Source of the DNA: Hungatella sp. UBA3048
GTDB taxonomy: Bacteria > Bacillota > Clostridia > Lachnospirales > Lachnospiraceae
Length of the DNA stretch: 64,000 nt
NCBI GenBank assembly: GCA_002367105.1
Contig: DFCS01000037.1
Span: forward strand, 1-64,000
Direction: 5' to 3'
Shown here: positions 16,829 through 25,584 of the stretch, one piece after another
Layout: every line of letters begins with the position of its first letter
Numbering within the stretch: the stretch's first letter is position 1
The notes under the pieces: generated by a model
Seen by the model: the letters and a program-made list of their open reading frames with translations, nothing else
Databases searched by the model: none
Told to the model about the DNA's origin: nothing
Made by a program: the position numbers and the translations under genes

Positions 16829-17422
16829 TTACATTCTCCACTCGACGATATCTTCCATGCTTTTACGTGGCCGCGGCCTGGGACATTCATCTGGATATCC
16901 AAATGACATAGCTGCGACCAGAGTACCTTCTGTGCTTAACCACTTGCTCAATTCTTCATAGGCAAAGTAAATATCGCAAATCCATAAACTTCCCAAACCT
17001 AATTCTGTAGCAGTAAGTGTCATGTTTTCCATGGCGGCACCGATGGATTGAGCATTGCAGATTTCATAAATTCTATCTTCCTGATTAAGGCGATCCGATA
17101 ATTCAATGCCCAGAGTATTGGTTACAAATACTGTTATCGGTGCTTGTTTCATAACTTCCAGGGTATATTCAGCCGCCGTCAAATGTTGCTTGCTGTTAGG
17201 TAACAGGGATACGCCTTCTCTCTCCCGCAACAGACCTTTCTCCATTGACAAAAGCATTTCATTTTTTGATCGACCGCTAACAACAGTAAATTTCCAGGGT
17301 TGTCTATTCTTTGACGACGGCGCAAGTCTTCCTGCATTTAAGATCTCTTCAACCATTTCTTTTGGTATTGCTGTATCTTTAAACGTTCGAATGCTGCGCC
17401 TGTCAGATATCGATTTTATCAT
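16829..17422 (-). CDS. Nitroreductase-family FMN oxidoreductase
   Basis: A 197-residue flavoprotein. The N-terminal SDRRSIRTFKD and GRLAPSSKNRQPWKF motifs bind FMN in this family; the middle AQSIGAAMENMTLTATELGLGSLW is the conserved dimer-interface/flavin segment. It would use NAD(P)H to reduce nitro or quinone-like compounds in the cytoplasm; the natural substrate is not readable. AGGAG precedes the ATG at 17422. It is transcribed alone, about 100 bp before the GNAT gene stop. A second, shorter family member lies at 38877. Confidence 0.9.
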   Translation of the reverse strand: MIKSISDRRSIRTFKDTAIPKEMVEEILNAGRLAPSSKNRQPWKFTVVSGRSKNEMLLSMEKGLLREREGVSLLPNSKQHLTAAEYTLEVMKQAPITVFVTNTLGIELSDRLNQEDRIYEICNAQSIGAAMENMTLTATELGLGSLWICDIYFAYEELSKWLSTEGTLVAAMSFGYPDECPRPRPRKSMEDIVEWRM

Positions 17423-17523
17423 TTAATTCTCCTAACTCAACTGAGATATCCGCTTTACAGTATCATAATCCTTACTGACCATCAATTTTCAATACTGCAG
17501 ACTTCGAATAACGCTCATCATGG

Positions 17524-18048
17524 CTATCTTAATTTTTTGCTGAAATATAGATTTAAGTCATCATCGTTGCAATAGGTTTTATGCGGTTCTGCTATTTTAT
17601 CTTTATACCATACACCTTTGCCATCGGGTATGTAACCACGCTTATGGTACATTCTTTGAGCGCTGCCATACCCGCTGTGTAAGCCTACACCCAGATAAAC
17701 GGTATCCGAATATTCTGAAGCGATTTTTTCAGCAGCGTCCATAAGTTTAGAACCTATTCCATAGCAGCGGTATTTTTCTAATACACCAAAATCAACAATT
17801 TCACAGTAACCCATGTTTGCAAAAGAGCCCCAAACAGCATTGATATATACATTGATATATCCAGCAACGTTACCTTTGTATTCCGCAGCAAGCGCAATGG
17901 ATTTTCCAGAAGCATGATCCGCTAACCTCTTCAAATACTTCTCTTCATTTGCCTGCCATCCTTGTGCTATTTCTTCTTTACAAATGACTTTAGGGTCTGT
18001 TTCAATCATAGTTCTTATTAGAACCTCTTCATCTAAGTAATATACCAT
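17524..18048 (-). CDS. GNAT-family N-acetyltransferase
   Basis: A 174-residue acetyltransferase. The acetyl-CoA binding motif A is visible (VDFGVLEKYRCYGIGSKLMD, the R/Q-x-x-G-x-G/A loop being RCYGIGS), followed by VYLGVGLHSGYGSAQRMYHKRGY. I placed the start at the ATG at 18048 because GAGGTG lies just upstream; the frame is open to 18132 but no ribosome site supports that. Acceptor substrate unknown. Confidence 0.85.
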   Translation of the reverse strand: MVYYLDEEVLIRTMIETDPKVICKEEIAQGWQANEEKYLKRLADHASGKSIALAAEYKGNVAGYINVYINAVWGSFANMGYCEIVDFGVLEKYRCYGIGSKLMDAAEKIASEYSDTVYLGVGLHSGYGSAQRMYHKRGYIPDGKGVWYKDKIAEPHKTYCNDDDLNLYFSKKLR

Positions 18049-18230
18049 ATCTGCACCTCGCATTATAGAATTGATAAGTAATTCAAACTCCTGCTCCAGT
18101 ATGATTTTATCTAAAAAACCGCGAACGATCAATATATCGTTTAAAATTCAGATAATATTAAACCAGGACTGCAAAAGTATTACATCAGGAAACGACAGTT
18201 CCCCATCGATTTCCGGTTCCCGTAAAAAGC

Positions 18231-18283
18231 AAAAAACACCGGATCTTCTTGTAAATACAAGATATCCCGGTGTTTTTGTTTTT
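18231..18283. terminator. Bidirectional terminator
   Basis: Arms AAAAACACCGG and CCGGTGTTTTT with an inner TCTTGTA/TACAAGA stem and T-rich flanks on both strands. It separates the rubredoxin-like gene from the GNAT gene. Confidence 0.8.
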
Positions 18284-18326
18284 CATGAACATTAAAAAAT
18301 TTCTTGCCGGGGCACTTTTATGGCAA

Positions 18327-18659
18327 TTAGTATTTACCCAATTTCATATGTCCTGCAAGTTCTGTTTTTGATCTTTGTTTAATTACCCATGCTTCATCCT
18401 TTGCCTGGGTGAAAGCGGATACACATTTAGGATCTAAATTATCCTCAATTCCTTCCTTGCTTAATGCGATGATTTTTTCTGCTAACGTGATGATTTCCAT
18501 ATGAATGGCATTGGTACGGTCAGAACGATATATTTTCTCCGCATCTTCTTCACTAAGCACTTCAAATTTCTCCGCACCCATTTTACACTTTGGACATTTT
18601 TCCGGTGCGGTTTCCCCTTCATAAACATAGCCACATACTGTACATCTAAATAACTTCAT
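18327..18659 (-). CDS. Rubredoxin-like iron protein
   Basis: A 110-residue protein whose first 35 residues are a rubredoxin-type iron site (FRCTVCGYVYEG, then CPKCKMG; two CxxC pairs), as at the end of rubrerythrins. The remaining about 75 residues are helical and charged. Such stand-alone domains usually move electrons in oxidative-stress defence of anaerobes. AAGGAGG precedes the ATG. It is monocistronic between two terminator-like regions. Confidence 0.85.
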   Translation of the reverse strand: MKLFRCTVCGYVYEGETAPEKCPKCKMGAEKFEVLSEEDAEKIYRSDRTNAIHMEIITLAEKIIALSKEGIEDNLDPKCVSAFTQAKDEAWVIKQRSKTELAGHMKLGKY

Positions 18660-19016
18660 AATAATATGCCTCCTTAGTTGTAAGATAATTTTAATACCTA
18701 ATGATTATTATACTACCTGCTTTGCTATATTTGTCAATCTATTATAGATATTTTATCATTTTATTTTATCATATTAGCAAATTCCTCTGTCCAACCAGTT
18801 CCCTTTTTCAGCCCCTTCCTTTGTATCTGCAAGAGTCCTGCCATTTATGGAATACCTGGATAATCCTGCCGCCGGCAATCGGCAGGATAGACAACCACAT
18901 TGTCAAAATCTTTAACAGATCCAGGATAAAACAAACCTCTATGCTGCTCATAATAGCACTCCTGCTGCATAATATAAAACAAATGCTCCTTTTGAATCAG
19001 ACCTGGAGGCTGAAAT
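18660..19016. other. Intergenic region upstream of the subtilase-like gene
   Basis: It holds a short GC-rich inverted repeat near 18862-18885 (CCTGCCG/CGGCAGG). A 63-codon minus frame at 18845-19036 is antisense to the next gene's start and lacks a convincing ribosome site. No gene is supported. Confidence 0.35.
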
Positions 19017-20690
19017 TTGGAAAAGATTCTGGACAATGACTTCTATGACCTTATAATTAACAATGTTTCAATCCCCATGTATGCTTCCGGGGATAACATT
19101 ACTACGCTGAATTTCAGGCACTCTTTAGTTCATATTCCTAAGACCAACTCAGATCCCTGTAACCTGGGCTTGTATCCTTATCACAGCTTTCCGACTCTCT
19201 ATGCGCCGACTTCCACTATCAGCATTGAAAAATCAGGAATCGGCACTGTTCAAAGAAATCCCTTTTTAGGCCTGTTTGGGCAGGGAATCATCGTTGGAGT
19301 CATAGATACCGGAATTGATTACCAGCACCAGGCCTTTCTTTATAATGATAACACCACCAGAATCCTCTCCATCTGGGACCAATCCATACAGAACGGTCCT
19401 ATTCCCGAGGGTTTCACATTTGGTACTGAATATAGAAAGGAAATTATCAATCTGGCCCTTAAATCAGATAATCCCTTATCTGTTGTACCTTCCGTCGACA
19501 CCAACGGTCATGGCACGTCTATTGCCAGCGTAATCGCCGGCAAACCAAATGCCGAAGGTACCTTTTCCGGCATTGTTCCGGAATCTGAACTGGTGGTTGT
19601 AAAGCTGAAAGACGCAAAGCAAAATCTGAAGGAAATCTTTTTTGTACCGGAAAACACCGTATGCTTTCAGGAATCAGATATTATACTTGGAATACGCTAC
19701 TTAAATTCCTTTGCGCAAAGTGTAAGCCGTCCTGTGGTTATATGCATCGCCCTTGGCAGCAGCAGCGGCGGGCATGACGGCAGCGGCGCACTCAGTAATT
19801 ACTTGAACTACCTGGGAAGACTTCCCGGTATCGGCCTTTCTGTTTCAGCAGGGAATGAAGGAAATGACCGCAGGCATTACTTTAACAACACAACAGAGCC
19901 GCCCTTTTACAATGACTTTGAATTAAGAGTTGGAGAAAATGATAAAATGTTTTCCATGGAAATATGGCCTTACGCTCTAGGACGGTTCGCTGTTGATATT
20001 TCTACCCCAAACCGGGAATCCACTCAGCTGATCTATCCCACCATTGGATCCTGCAGAATGTTTAACTTCATTTTTACCCCAAGTATGCTTTGGGTGAATA
20101 ATTTTATATTTGAAGAGGAAACCGGGGATCAGCTCATATTGCTGCGTTTTAGGAATGCCCTTCCAGGAGTTTGGAGCATCCGGATTCAAAGCATTGATAA
20201 TGAGCCCATATCCTTTCACTCCTGGCTGCCTTCCGGAGATCTTCTTTCAAATGAGACCTTTTTTCTCAGCCCGAATCCGGATACCACCATAACGTCTCCC
20301 GGAAATGGTCTCCATCAGCTGACGGTTACTGCCTATAACCAGATTAATGACAGCATACTCATAGAATCAAGCAGGGGCTATACAAGAAGCGGATTGGTCA
20401 AACCGGATATCGCCGCCCCTGGCTACCAGCTTCCCTGTGCCATTCTCAGGAATCAATATGGATCCATAACCGGAACTGGGGCTGCTGCTGCCCATACAGC
20501 CGGCGCCATTGCCATGATCCTGGAATGGGGCATTTCCAGAGGAAATTATACTTCCATGACCGGATACGATGTCAACCGCCTGATTATAAGAGGGGCCCGG
20601 CGGGAAGGGGCTAATGTTTTTCCAAACAACATATGGGGATATGGCCAGCTGGACATAAACAATCTGTTTCGCAGGCTTACCAATGTATAA
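19017..20690 (+). CDS. Csp-like subtilase (S8) with substituted catalytic serine, likely pseudoprotease
   Basis: A 557-residue S8-fold protein without signal peptide. Catalytic Asp (about 97, GVIDTGID), His (about 165, NGHGTSIAS) and the oxyanion Asn (about 280, SAGNEGN) are present. At the serine site the expected GTSxAAAH reads GTGAAAAH, with Gly at about 488 encoded GGG. A large insertion typical of Clostridial Csp germination proteases separates the His and Ser regions. C. difficile CspA and CspC are known inactive members of this family that act in spore germination sensing. The start is TTG with GGAGG 7 nt upstream. Nearby spore genes (22411) fit a spore role; function as sensor or scaffold is inferred. 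Confidence 0.85.
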   Translation: MEKILDNDFYDLIINNVSIPMYASGDNITTLNFRHSLVHIPKTNSDPCNLGLYPYHSFPTLYAPTSTISIEKSGIGTVQRNPFLGLFGQGIIVGVIDTGIDYQHQAFLYNDNTTRILSIWDQSIQNGPIPEGFTFGTEYRKEIINLALKSDNPLSVVPSVDTNGHGTSIASVIAGKPNAEGTFSGIVPESELVVVKLKDAKQNLKEIFFVPENTVCFQESDIILGIRYLNSFAQSVSRPVVICIALGSSSGGHDGSGALSNYLNYLGRLPGIGLSVSAGNEGNDRRHYFNNTTEPPFYNDFELRVGENDKMFSMEIWPYALGRFAVDISTPNRESTQLIYPTIGSCRMFNFIFTPSMLWVNNFIFEEETGDQLILLRFRNALPGVWSIRIQSIDNEPISFHSWLPSGDLLSNETFFLSPNPDTTITSPGNGLHQLTVTAYNQINDSILIESSRGYTRSGLVKPDIAAPGYQLPCAILRNQYGSITGTGAAAAHTAGAIAMILEWGISRGNYTSMTGYDVNRLIIRGARREGANVFPNNIWGYGQLDINNLFRRLTNV

Positions 20691-20773
20691 TCTGTCTGCC
20701 GGGACCGGAATAAGCCTATGTATTCCAGGTAAAGAAATGAGCTGGCAGGCAAGATCCGGCAGTTTGATACGCA

Positions 20774-20820
20774 TAAGGGTGTCCCTTCCTATGAAAATCA
20801 TAGTTCAGGGACACCCTTTA
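20774..20820. terminator. Terminator between the subtilase-like gene and small membrane protein
   Basis: Strong arms TAAGGGTGTCCC / GGGACACCCTTTA enclose an ATGA..TCAT inner stem; it can terminate on either strand. Confidence 0.75.
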
Positions 20821-20842
20821 AGATTTGGATTTTAAGCGCCGC

Positions 20843-20986
20843 TCAATCCATTAAGGATATGTGATATTTAAACTTCCTGTAGAACTTCCATATAATAACA
20901 GCAGGCATGCTAAAAAACAGATACAGAGTGGACAACCCACCTATGATTGCATAAACAACAATTAATAAAACAATAACCCCATTCAT
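20843..20986 (-). CDS. Small single-pass membrane protein
   Basis: A 47-residue frame starting ATG at 20986 right after AGGAGGGGTGATAT, one of the best ribosome sites in the window. Residues 3-30 are strongly hydrophobic (VIVLLIVVYAIIGG, then LYLFFSMPAVII), followed by a basic cytoplasmic tail (WKFYRKFKYH). It has the look of a spore-membrane or regulatory microprotein; no family recognised. Confidence 0.6.
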   Translation of the reverse strand: MNGVIVLLIVVYAIIGGLSTLYLFFSMPAVIIWKFYRKFKYHISLMD

Positions 20987-21225
20987 ATATCACCCCTCCT
21001 ATTCTGTCTCTATTTTAGTGAAAATTGCCAATAAAAGGAATAGAGAAACAATAATCTTAACATCATCTTAACGCCATCTTAACAACGTCTCATCAGAACG
21101 AAGCCTATCAGAGAAGCCAGGCATTGCCGTTGACAATCCACATGGCACTCTTTATAATGAAGTTAGCTTGTATTGACAATATCGGCTGACGATTGATGAG
21201 TTACTCTACGGAAGGAATGATAAAT

Positions 21226-21294
21226 ATGGCAGAAGTGACAATGTGTCAAAGCTGTGGTTTACCTTTTAACAAAGAACACGCAAATCTGAGGTGA
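21226..21294 (+). CDS. Short zinc-ribbon-like peptide, probably truncated
   Basis: A 22-codon frame with GGAAGGA upstream encodes VTMCQSCGLPFNKEH. This matches the first half of the Clostridial putative zinc-ribbon family, which begins MCQSCGMPL and should continue with a second CxxC. The stop comes 6 nt before the next ATG, so it may be a broken gene or leader peptide. Confidence 0.4.
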   Translation: MAEVTMCQSCGLPFNKEHANLR

Positions 21295-21300
21295 TAAATC

Positions 21301-21630
21301 ATGCGCGTAGTTACAAGAATAAGAATCGGTAAAGATAAAATTTTTATTGGCAAAGGCGTAAAAGAAATGTTAGATGCCATTGAACTGTGTAAATCCATAA
21401 AAAAAGCAACGGAACAAACAGGAATTTCCTATCCAAAAGCCATTCGAATGATTCGGACTCTGGAAGAAGAACTGGGATTTCCTGTTGTTATTTCTGAAAA
21501 GGGCGGAAATGAGCGGGGAGGCACACGTTTAACCGAAAAAGGCAAAGAAGTCCTTGAGACATATCGAAGGATTGAAAAATCCGTGGAAGAATACGCGGAA
21601 AAACTGGTTATGCAGGAATTTCGTTTTTAA
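21301..21630 (+). CDS. ModE/LysR-type winged-helix DNA-binding protein
   Basis: A 109-residue stand-alone DNA-binding domain like the N-terminus of ModE. It shows a LDAIELCKSIKKATEQTGIS helix pair, then YPKAIRMIRTLEEELGFPV (recognition helix) and GGTRLTEKGKEVLETY. There is no effector (Mop or periplasmic-type) domain, so it cannot bind molybdate itself. GAGGTG precedes the ATG. It lies directly upstream of a membrane protein gene (74 bp) and may regulate it. Confidence 0.82.
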   Translation: MRVVTRIRIGKDKIFIGKGVKEMLDAIELCKSIKKATEQTGISYPKAIRMIRTLEEELGFPVVISEKGGNERGGTRLTEKGKEVLETYRRIEKSVEEYAEKLVMQEFRF

Positions 21631-21703
21631 AAAACAGGGTTTAATATTACCAAAACGAATAATTTTCCAGCCGCTGCACATACTCAACTCGTGAGGTGAT
21701 CAT

Positions 21704-22291
21704 ATGAAACTTTTGAGTCTCTGCGAGATAATTTTTCGGTGCGCTTTATTTGCGTTGGCAGTTTATCATGTTTTCAAACGGGAATTTAAGTTAATGAAAT
21801 CCGTTATCCTGGTTTTTGCATTGTCCTTCTTGCCGGAACTTCTAAATGCTGTATTTAACATTAGAATTGATGGCTTCAGCATCCTCGTGTATTTTACCAT
21901 CATATTCATGGCTTTATACCTGGGCAGCTCATACCTTTTTTATGATAAATATAAATGGTGGGACCGGGCGATCCATTTCCTGTCGGGCGTTGGGTTTGCG
22001 GGTTTTGGAATTGCATTCGCCGGAACAGGCTCCGGTATTATAAAATTGGTGATCCTGTTGTTTGGTTTTACTTTTTCCGTAACACTTCATGTGATTTGGG
22101 AAGTGCTTGAATATATAAGCGACTGTATCACTCATGGGAATGCGCAGCGCTGGCAAAAGTTCCATACTTCGAATAACCATGTATCTGAAAAAGCACTTCA
22201 GCCTGCCGGTCTTGTGGATACGATGAATGATGCGATCTGCTGCATAACAGGTGCTGGTCTGTCCATTCTTGTCTGGTGGTTTTTTATTTAA
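21704..22291 (+). CDS. Six-pass integral membrane protein (DUF2238/YjdF-like)
   Basis: A 195-residue protein with about six membrane segments. Conserved polar motifs sit near the membrane: WWDRAIHFLSG (about 85-95), HVIWEVLEY (about 128-136) and GLVDTMNDAICCITGA (about 168-183), a D..H / E..E / D..D pattern like DUF2238 (YjdF) membrane proteins. Function is unknown. GAGGTG precedes the ATG at 21704. A GC-rich hairpin follows at 22304. Confidence 0.75.
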   Translation: MKLLSLCEIIFRCALFALAVYHVFKREFKLMKSVILVFALSFLPELLNAVFNIRIDGFSILVYFTIIFMALYLGSSYLFYDKYKWWDRAIHFLSGVGFAGFGIAFAGTGSGIIKLVILLFGFTFSVTLHVIWEVLEYISDCITHGNAQRWQKFHTSNNHVSEKALQPAGLVDTMNDAICCITGAGLSILVWWFFI

Positions 22292-22303
22292 CTTTTTTAT
22301 GTG

Positions 22304-22338
22304 CCTCCCTTTCAGGCAGTGTCTGCCGGAAAGGGAGG
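22304..22338 (+). terminator. Hairpin after the membrane protein gene
   Basis: Arms CCTCCCTTTC / GAAAGGGAGG with a GGCAG..CTGCC inner stem; the following tract (TTATATTAT) is only moderately T-rich. Confidence 0.6.
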
Positions 22339-22410
22339 TTATATTATGCGTTTGAATATTTTTTTCAAAAAACCTCATAATAGTTATAAAACGAATTGAG
22401 GTGATTCTAT

Positions 22411-22596
22411 ATGCCAAACAAAAATGTAATTCCGGAAGCAAGGGAGGCTCTTGACCGGTTTAAGTATGAAATCGCCGAAGAAACCGGCTTCCCTTTAAAA
22501 AGCAATGATTATGGCAACATGACATCTTATCAATATGGATATATGGTTAAAAAGATGATTGAAGAGCAGGAAAAACAGATAATGGAAAGATCTTAA
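22411..22596 (+). CDS. Small acid-soluble spore protein, alpha/beta type
   Basis: A 61-residue SASP that would coat and protect DNA in spores. It has the family helix EAREALDRFKYEIAEETGFPL followed by GNMTSYQYGYMVKKMIE, equivalent to the usual LTSREAGxVGGxMVKRMIE but with YQYGYM replacing the AGxVGG turn, so it is a divergent member. GAGGTG precedes the ATG. It is transcribed with the next small gene, 17 bp downstream. Confidence 0.88.
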   Translation: MPNKNVIPEAREALDRFKYEIAEETGFPLKSNDYGNMTSYQYGYMVKKMIEEQEKQIMERS

Positions 22597-22613
22597 TACA
22601 ACGAGGTTTAAAT

Positions 22614-22802
22614 ATGGGAAATTATACAAGCGGTGCGGACTTGCCGGTAGGTCTTGGTTTGGCTCTTGAAGAATATAAAGCAATGGATTATTTTTTCTCC
22701 TTACCCACCCAGACGCAGCAGCAAATTATCGATCATACTCAAACGGTACAATCCAGGGAAGAAATGCTTTCGTATGTACAGTCTATCGTAGCATCAAAAT
22801 AA
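22614..22802 (+). CDS. Small conserved hypothetical protein paired with SASP
   Basis: A 62-residue acidic helical protein: MGNYTSGADLPVGLGLALEE, then QQQIIDHTQTVQSREEM. I recall similar short proteins in Lachnospiraceae. ACGAGG is a usable ribosome site. Its position directly behind a SASP gene, before a shared terminator, suggests sporulation expression. Confidence 0.7.
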   Translation: MGNYTSGADLPVGLGLALEEYKAMDYFFSLPTQTQQQIIDHTQTVQSREEMLSYVQSIVASK

Positions 22803-22828
22803 AAGAAACGAATCTCCAATAAAAACAG

Positions 22829-22878
22829 CAGTCACTCTTGTAAAAAGGCAAATACCCTTACAGGAGTGACTGTTTTTA
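22829..22878 (+). terminator. Terminator of the SASP unit
   Basis: Arms CAGTCACTC..TGTAA and TTACA..GAGTGACTG are followed by TTTTTATAAA. Confidence 0.8.
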
Positions 22879-22921
22879 TAAATAACAATAATAAATAATA
22901 AACTCTGACAAGAGGCGTCTG

Positions 22922-24721
22922 CTACCGGAGTTCATCCCTCCAAAATGCCACTCTCTTCTCATTAATTTCCTTTATCTTCTCAGGATCCACTTTAAAGTTT
23001 CTCCTGATATCCATTAATCCATTGACTTCCTGCTGCACATCCGTAACCTGGGTGTAGCAATAGCCGCATACATAGGGGATCTCCTTAATGGCAGTCGTAA
23101 TACTCTCAAACCTATTTATAAACTCCTCTTTTGTATTGACCTTGTTCCCATACCCCCAGCCCTCTTTGTCACTGTCAAACGCGATGCCGCCAAACTCACT
23201 GATTATCACCGGCTGGCCCTTGTAAGAAAAACCATTGGCAAAAGCTGATTTAGAGGTGGAATGGTAAACCTCTGCCGCTAAAATCTCTTCCTTGTATTCT
23301 GTATAACGCTTCCCTAGTACCTCCCCCTTTTCCTCGTAATCATGTAGGGTGATGATATCGGAAACCGTATGCTCCCAGCCATCATTTACGATTACCGGAC
23401 GGTATTTGTCAATGCTTTTCGTCAGGTGATAAATCCCCTCGGTAAAATGCTGCTCACTCCTGTTCGTCTCGACCCGGGGAATCCCCCAGGATTCATTTAA
23501 CGGAGTCCATGTAATAATGGAAGGATGATTATAATTCTGCTTAACAATATCAAGCCATTCCCTGGTAAACAGTTCCACGGCGCGGTCGGTATAAACATAA
23601 GCGGCAGGTGCCTCACTCCAGACCAGCATTCCCTTAACGTCACACCAGTAAAGAAACCTCTCATCTTCTATCTTCTGATGCTTCCTCAAACCGTTGTACC
23701 CCAGGGCATGAATTTTATCAATATCTTCGATCAGCGCTTCCTCATCCGGCGGTGTCAAATGGGTTTCTTCCCAATACCCCTGATCAAGGATCAGTCTCTG
23801 ATATAATGGTACCCCGTTTAAAAGAATGTTTGGACCATCGATCCGGATCTCACGCATTCCAAAATAGGATCCGACTTCATCACACACCTCTCCATCATAA
23901 AGGGTACGGAAGTAGATATCATAAAGCCGGGGTTCCCCAGGGGTCCATGTACATATTCCCCATGGGTTATCTTCCTCGGCTGCCTCCAGATCAATGAAAG
24001 CCTTTGTGGGATTTTTCCCTATGCCGGTCAGTGTCTTTATCACAAACCTGCCACCAAAGCTGACAGCTGCCTCTACCTCCAGCCTTCTCCCGTCGAGAGG
24101 CATTGGACAGTCCACGGTATATTCCAGTTCAAGCCCGCCTGACTGTAAATTAGGGGTCATTTTCACCGAGCTTAAGCTGATGTCCGGTACATACTCCATC
24201 CATACGGTCTTCCAGATTCCTGTCGTCTGCACATACCAGCAGCCAAAATTTTCAGAAACCCAACGCTGTTTTCCCCTTGGCTGCTGGGGATCCATATGAT
24301 CCTCGGCCTTTACGACTACAAGGTTCTCTCCATCCTTTACAAGGTTTGTGATATCAAAGGAAAAACGGGAATATCCGCCTTCATGCATTCCGGCCAATTG
24401 CCCATTGATCCATACCTTTGTCAGGAAGTCACTTCCCTCGAAATGAAGAAACAGCTTATTTCCTGATAATTTTTCTTTCTCCGCCTGGAATCTGCGGCCA
24501 TACCACACATAATGGTGTACCCCTTCGTCATGGATCTTACTTTTCTTTGTTTCATAAGTAAAGGGTACGCATATCTCTTTTTCCGTATGGAAGCCCTCAT
24601 ACCAGCAATTAACTTCTCCTTTATTGTCATCATCAAAATCGAAGTCCCAAACACCGTTTAAATTAATCCAGTCCCTACGGACAAACTGTGGTCTTGGATA
24701 GTCTTTCTGATAGCATAGCAT
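22922..24721 (-). CDS. Glycoside hydrolase family 2 (beta-galactosidase/beta-glucuronidase-like)
   Basis: A 599-residue cytoplasmic enzyme with the GH2 order: sugar-binding jelly roll (about 15-180), Ig-like domain (about 180-290), TIM barrel (about 290-590). The acid/base Glu is about 410 in TPLNESWG and the nucleophile Glu about 509 in ISEFGG. The start is ATG 24721, with AAAGGAG 9 nt upstream; the frame is open further, which would overlap the permease gene by 4 bp. No signal peptide, so the substrate is imported by the ABC transporter encoded immediately upstream. Specific sugar uncertain. Confidence 0.9.
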   Translation of the reverse strand: MLCYQKDYPRPQFVRRDWINLNGVWDFDFDDDNKGEVNCWYEGFHTEKEICVPFTYETKKSKIHDEGVHHYVWYGRRFQAEKEKLSGNKLFLHFEGSDFLTKVWINGQLAGMHEGGYSRFSFDITNLVKDGENLVVVKAEDHMDPQQPRGKQRWVSENFGCWYVQTTGIWKTVWMEYVPDISLSSVKMTPNLQSGGLELEYTVDCPMPLDGRRLEVEAAVSFGGRFVIKTLTGIGKNPTKAFIDLEAAEEDNPWGICTWTPGEPRLYDIYFRTLYDGEVCDEVGSYFGMREIRIDGPNILLNGVPLYQRLILDQGYWEETHLTPPDEEALIEDIDKIHALGYNGLRKHQKIEDERFLYWCDVKGMLVWSEAPAAYVYTDRAVELFTREWLDIVKQNYNHPSIITWTPLNESWGIPRVETNRSEQHFTEGIYHLTKSIDKYRPVIVNDGWEHTVSDIITLHDYEEKGEVLGKRYTEYKEEILAAEVYHSTSKSAFANGFSYKGQPVIISEFGGIAFDSDKEGWGYGNKVNTKEEFINRFESITTAIKEIPYVCGYCYTQVTDVQQEVNGLMDIRRNFKVDPEKIKEINEKRVAFWRDELR

Positions 24722-24753
24722 GTAATAATTCTCCTTTCCTCTTTCCAGCCTGC

Positions 24754-25584
24754 TCATCCCTTAACACCGGACATCGTGATACCCTGCACGATCTGTTTTT
24801 CAAATATCAGATAAATGATGATGGCAGGGATGGATGCGATCATATTAGCCGTCATCGGTTTCACATAATCCACGGTATAGGTTCCGGCAAAAATGGGAAT
24901 ACCCACAGGCAATGTAAATTTACTGCTGTCCATGGCGCAGAGCAGAGGCCACAGATAATTATTCCAGCTTCCGATAAATGCGAAAATGCTGATGGTAGAA
25001 ATCACTGCCTTTGATAAGGGCATGATGATCCGGGCAAAAATCATAATCTCTCCGGCCCCGTCGATCCTGGCGGCTTCTATGAGGGAATCCGGAAGGCCCT
25101 TAAAAAACGTCACCATGATAATCAGATTCATGGATACCGCCACGGACGGAAAAAGCAATCCTGCGTATGTATCAATCAGCTTTAATCCATTGGCAGTAAT
25201 AAACAGCGGCACAATGGTCGCTTCCCCCGGTACCATGAGTCCTAACAAAAAGTAAATATACAGTTTATTTTTCCCCATAAACTTAATTTTTGCCAGAGCA
25301 TAGGCAGCCATGGCGGAAAACAGGACTGTTAAAACTGTAACAAGCACTGCAACGATCACGGAATTCATCAGCCACTTGGCAACATCGGAGCCGATGATCA
25401 GATCCAGATAATTCCCAAATGTGTAGGGAGGCGTAAACCAGCTGCCCACACTTTTGATCTGCTTCCCCTCATACTGCAGGGATACGAAAAAGGCCCAGAT
25501 CACAGGTGCCAGAAATATGACGGCCAGCCCTGCGGACAAAAGAGTTAAAGCAATGCTCCCTGCTTTTACTTTCTTACGCTTCAT
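24754..25584 (-). CDS. Sugar ABC transporter permease (MalG/CUT1 type)
   Basis: A 276-residue inner-membrane permease with six membrane segments and the EAA loop EAARIDGAGEIMIFARIIMP that contacts the ATPase. Start placed at ATG 25584 (GGGAA..AAG upstream), giving an 11-bp overlap with the preceding permease gene; the longer frame to 25707 is antisense-like basic sequence. Works with the permease at 25574 and the binding protein at 26549. No ATPase is encoded nearby, so a shared MsmK-type ATPase elsewhere is expected. Confidence 0.9.
   Translation of the reverse strand: MKRKKVKAGSIALTLLSAGLAVIFLAPVIWAFFVSLQYEGKQIKSVGSWFTPPYTFGNYLDLIIGSDVAKWLMNSVIVAVLVTVLTVLFSAMAAYALAKIKFMGKNKLYIYFLLGLMVPGEATIVPLFITANGLKLIDTYAGLLFPSVAVSMNLIIMVTFFKGLPDSLIEAARIDGAGEIMIFARIIMPLSKAVISTISIFAFIGSWNNYLWPLLCAMDSSKFTLPVGIPIFAGTYTVDYVKPMTANMIASIPAIIIYLIFEKQIVQGITMSGVKG

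Noticed and set aside
18845..19036. 63-codon minus frame upstream of the subtilase-like gene
   Set aside because: Starts antisense to the TTG start of that gene; a possible internal ATG has its ribosome site too far away.
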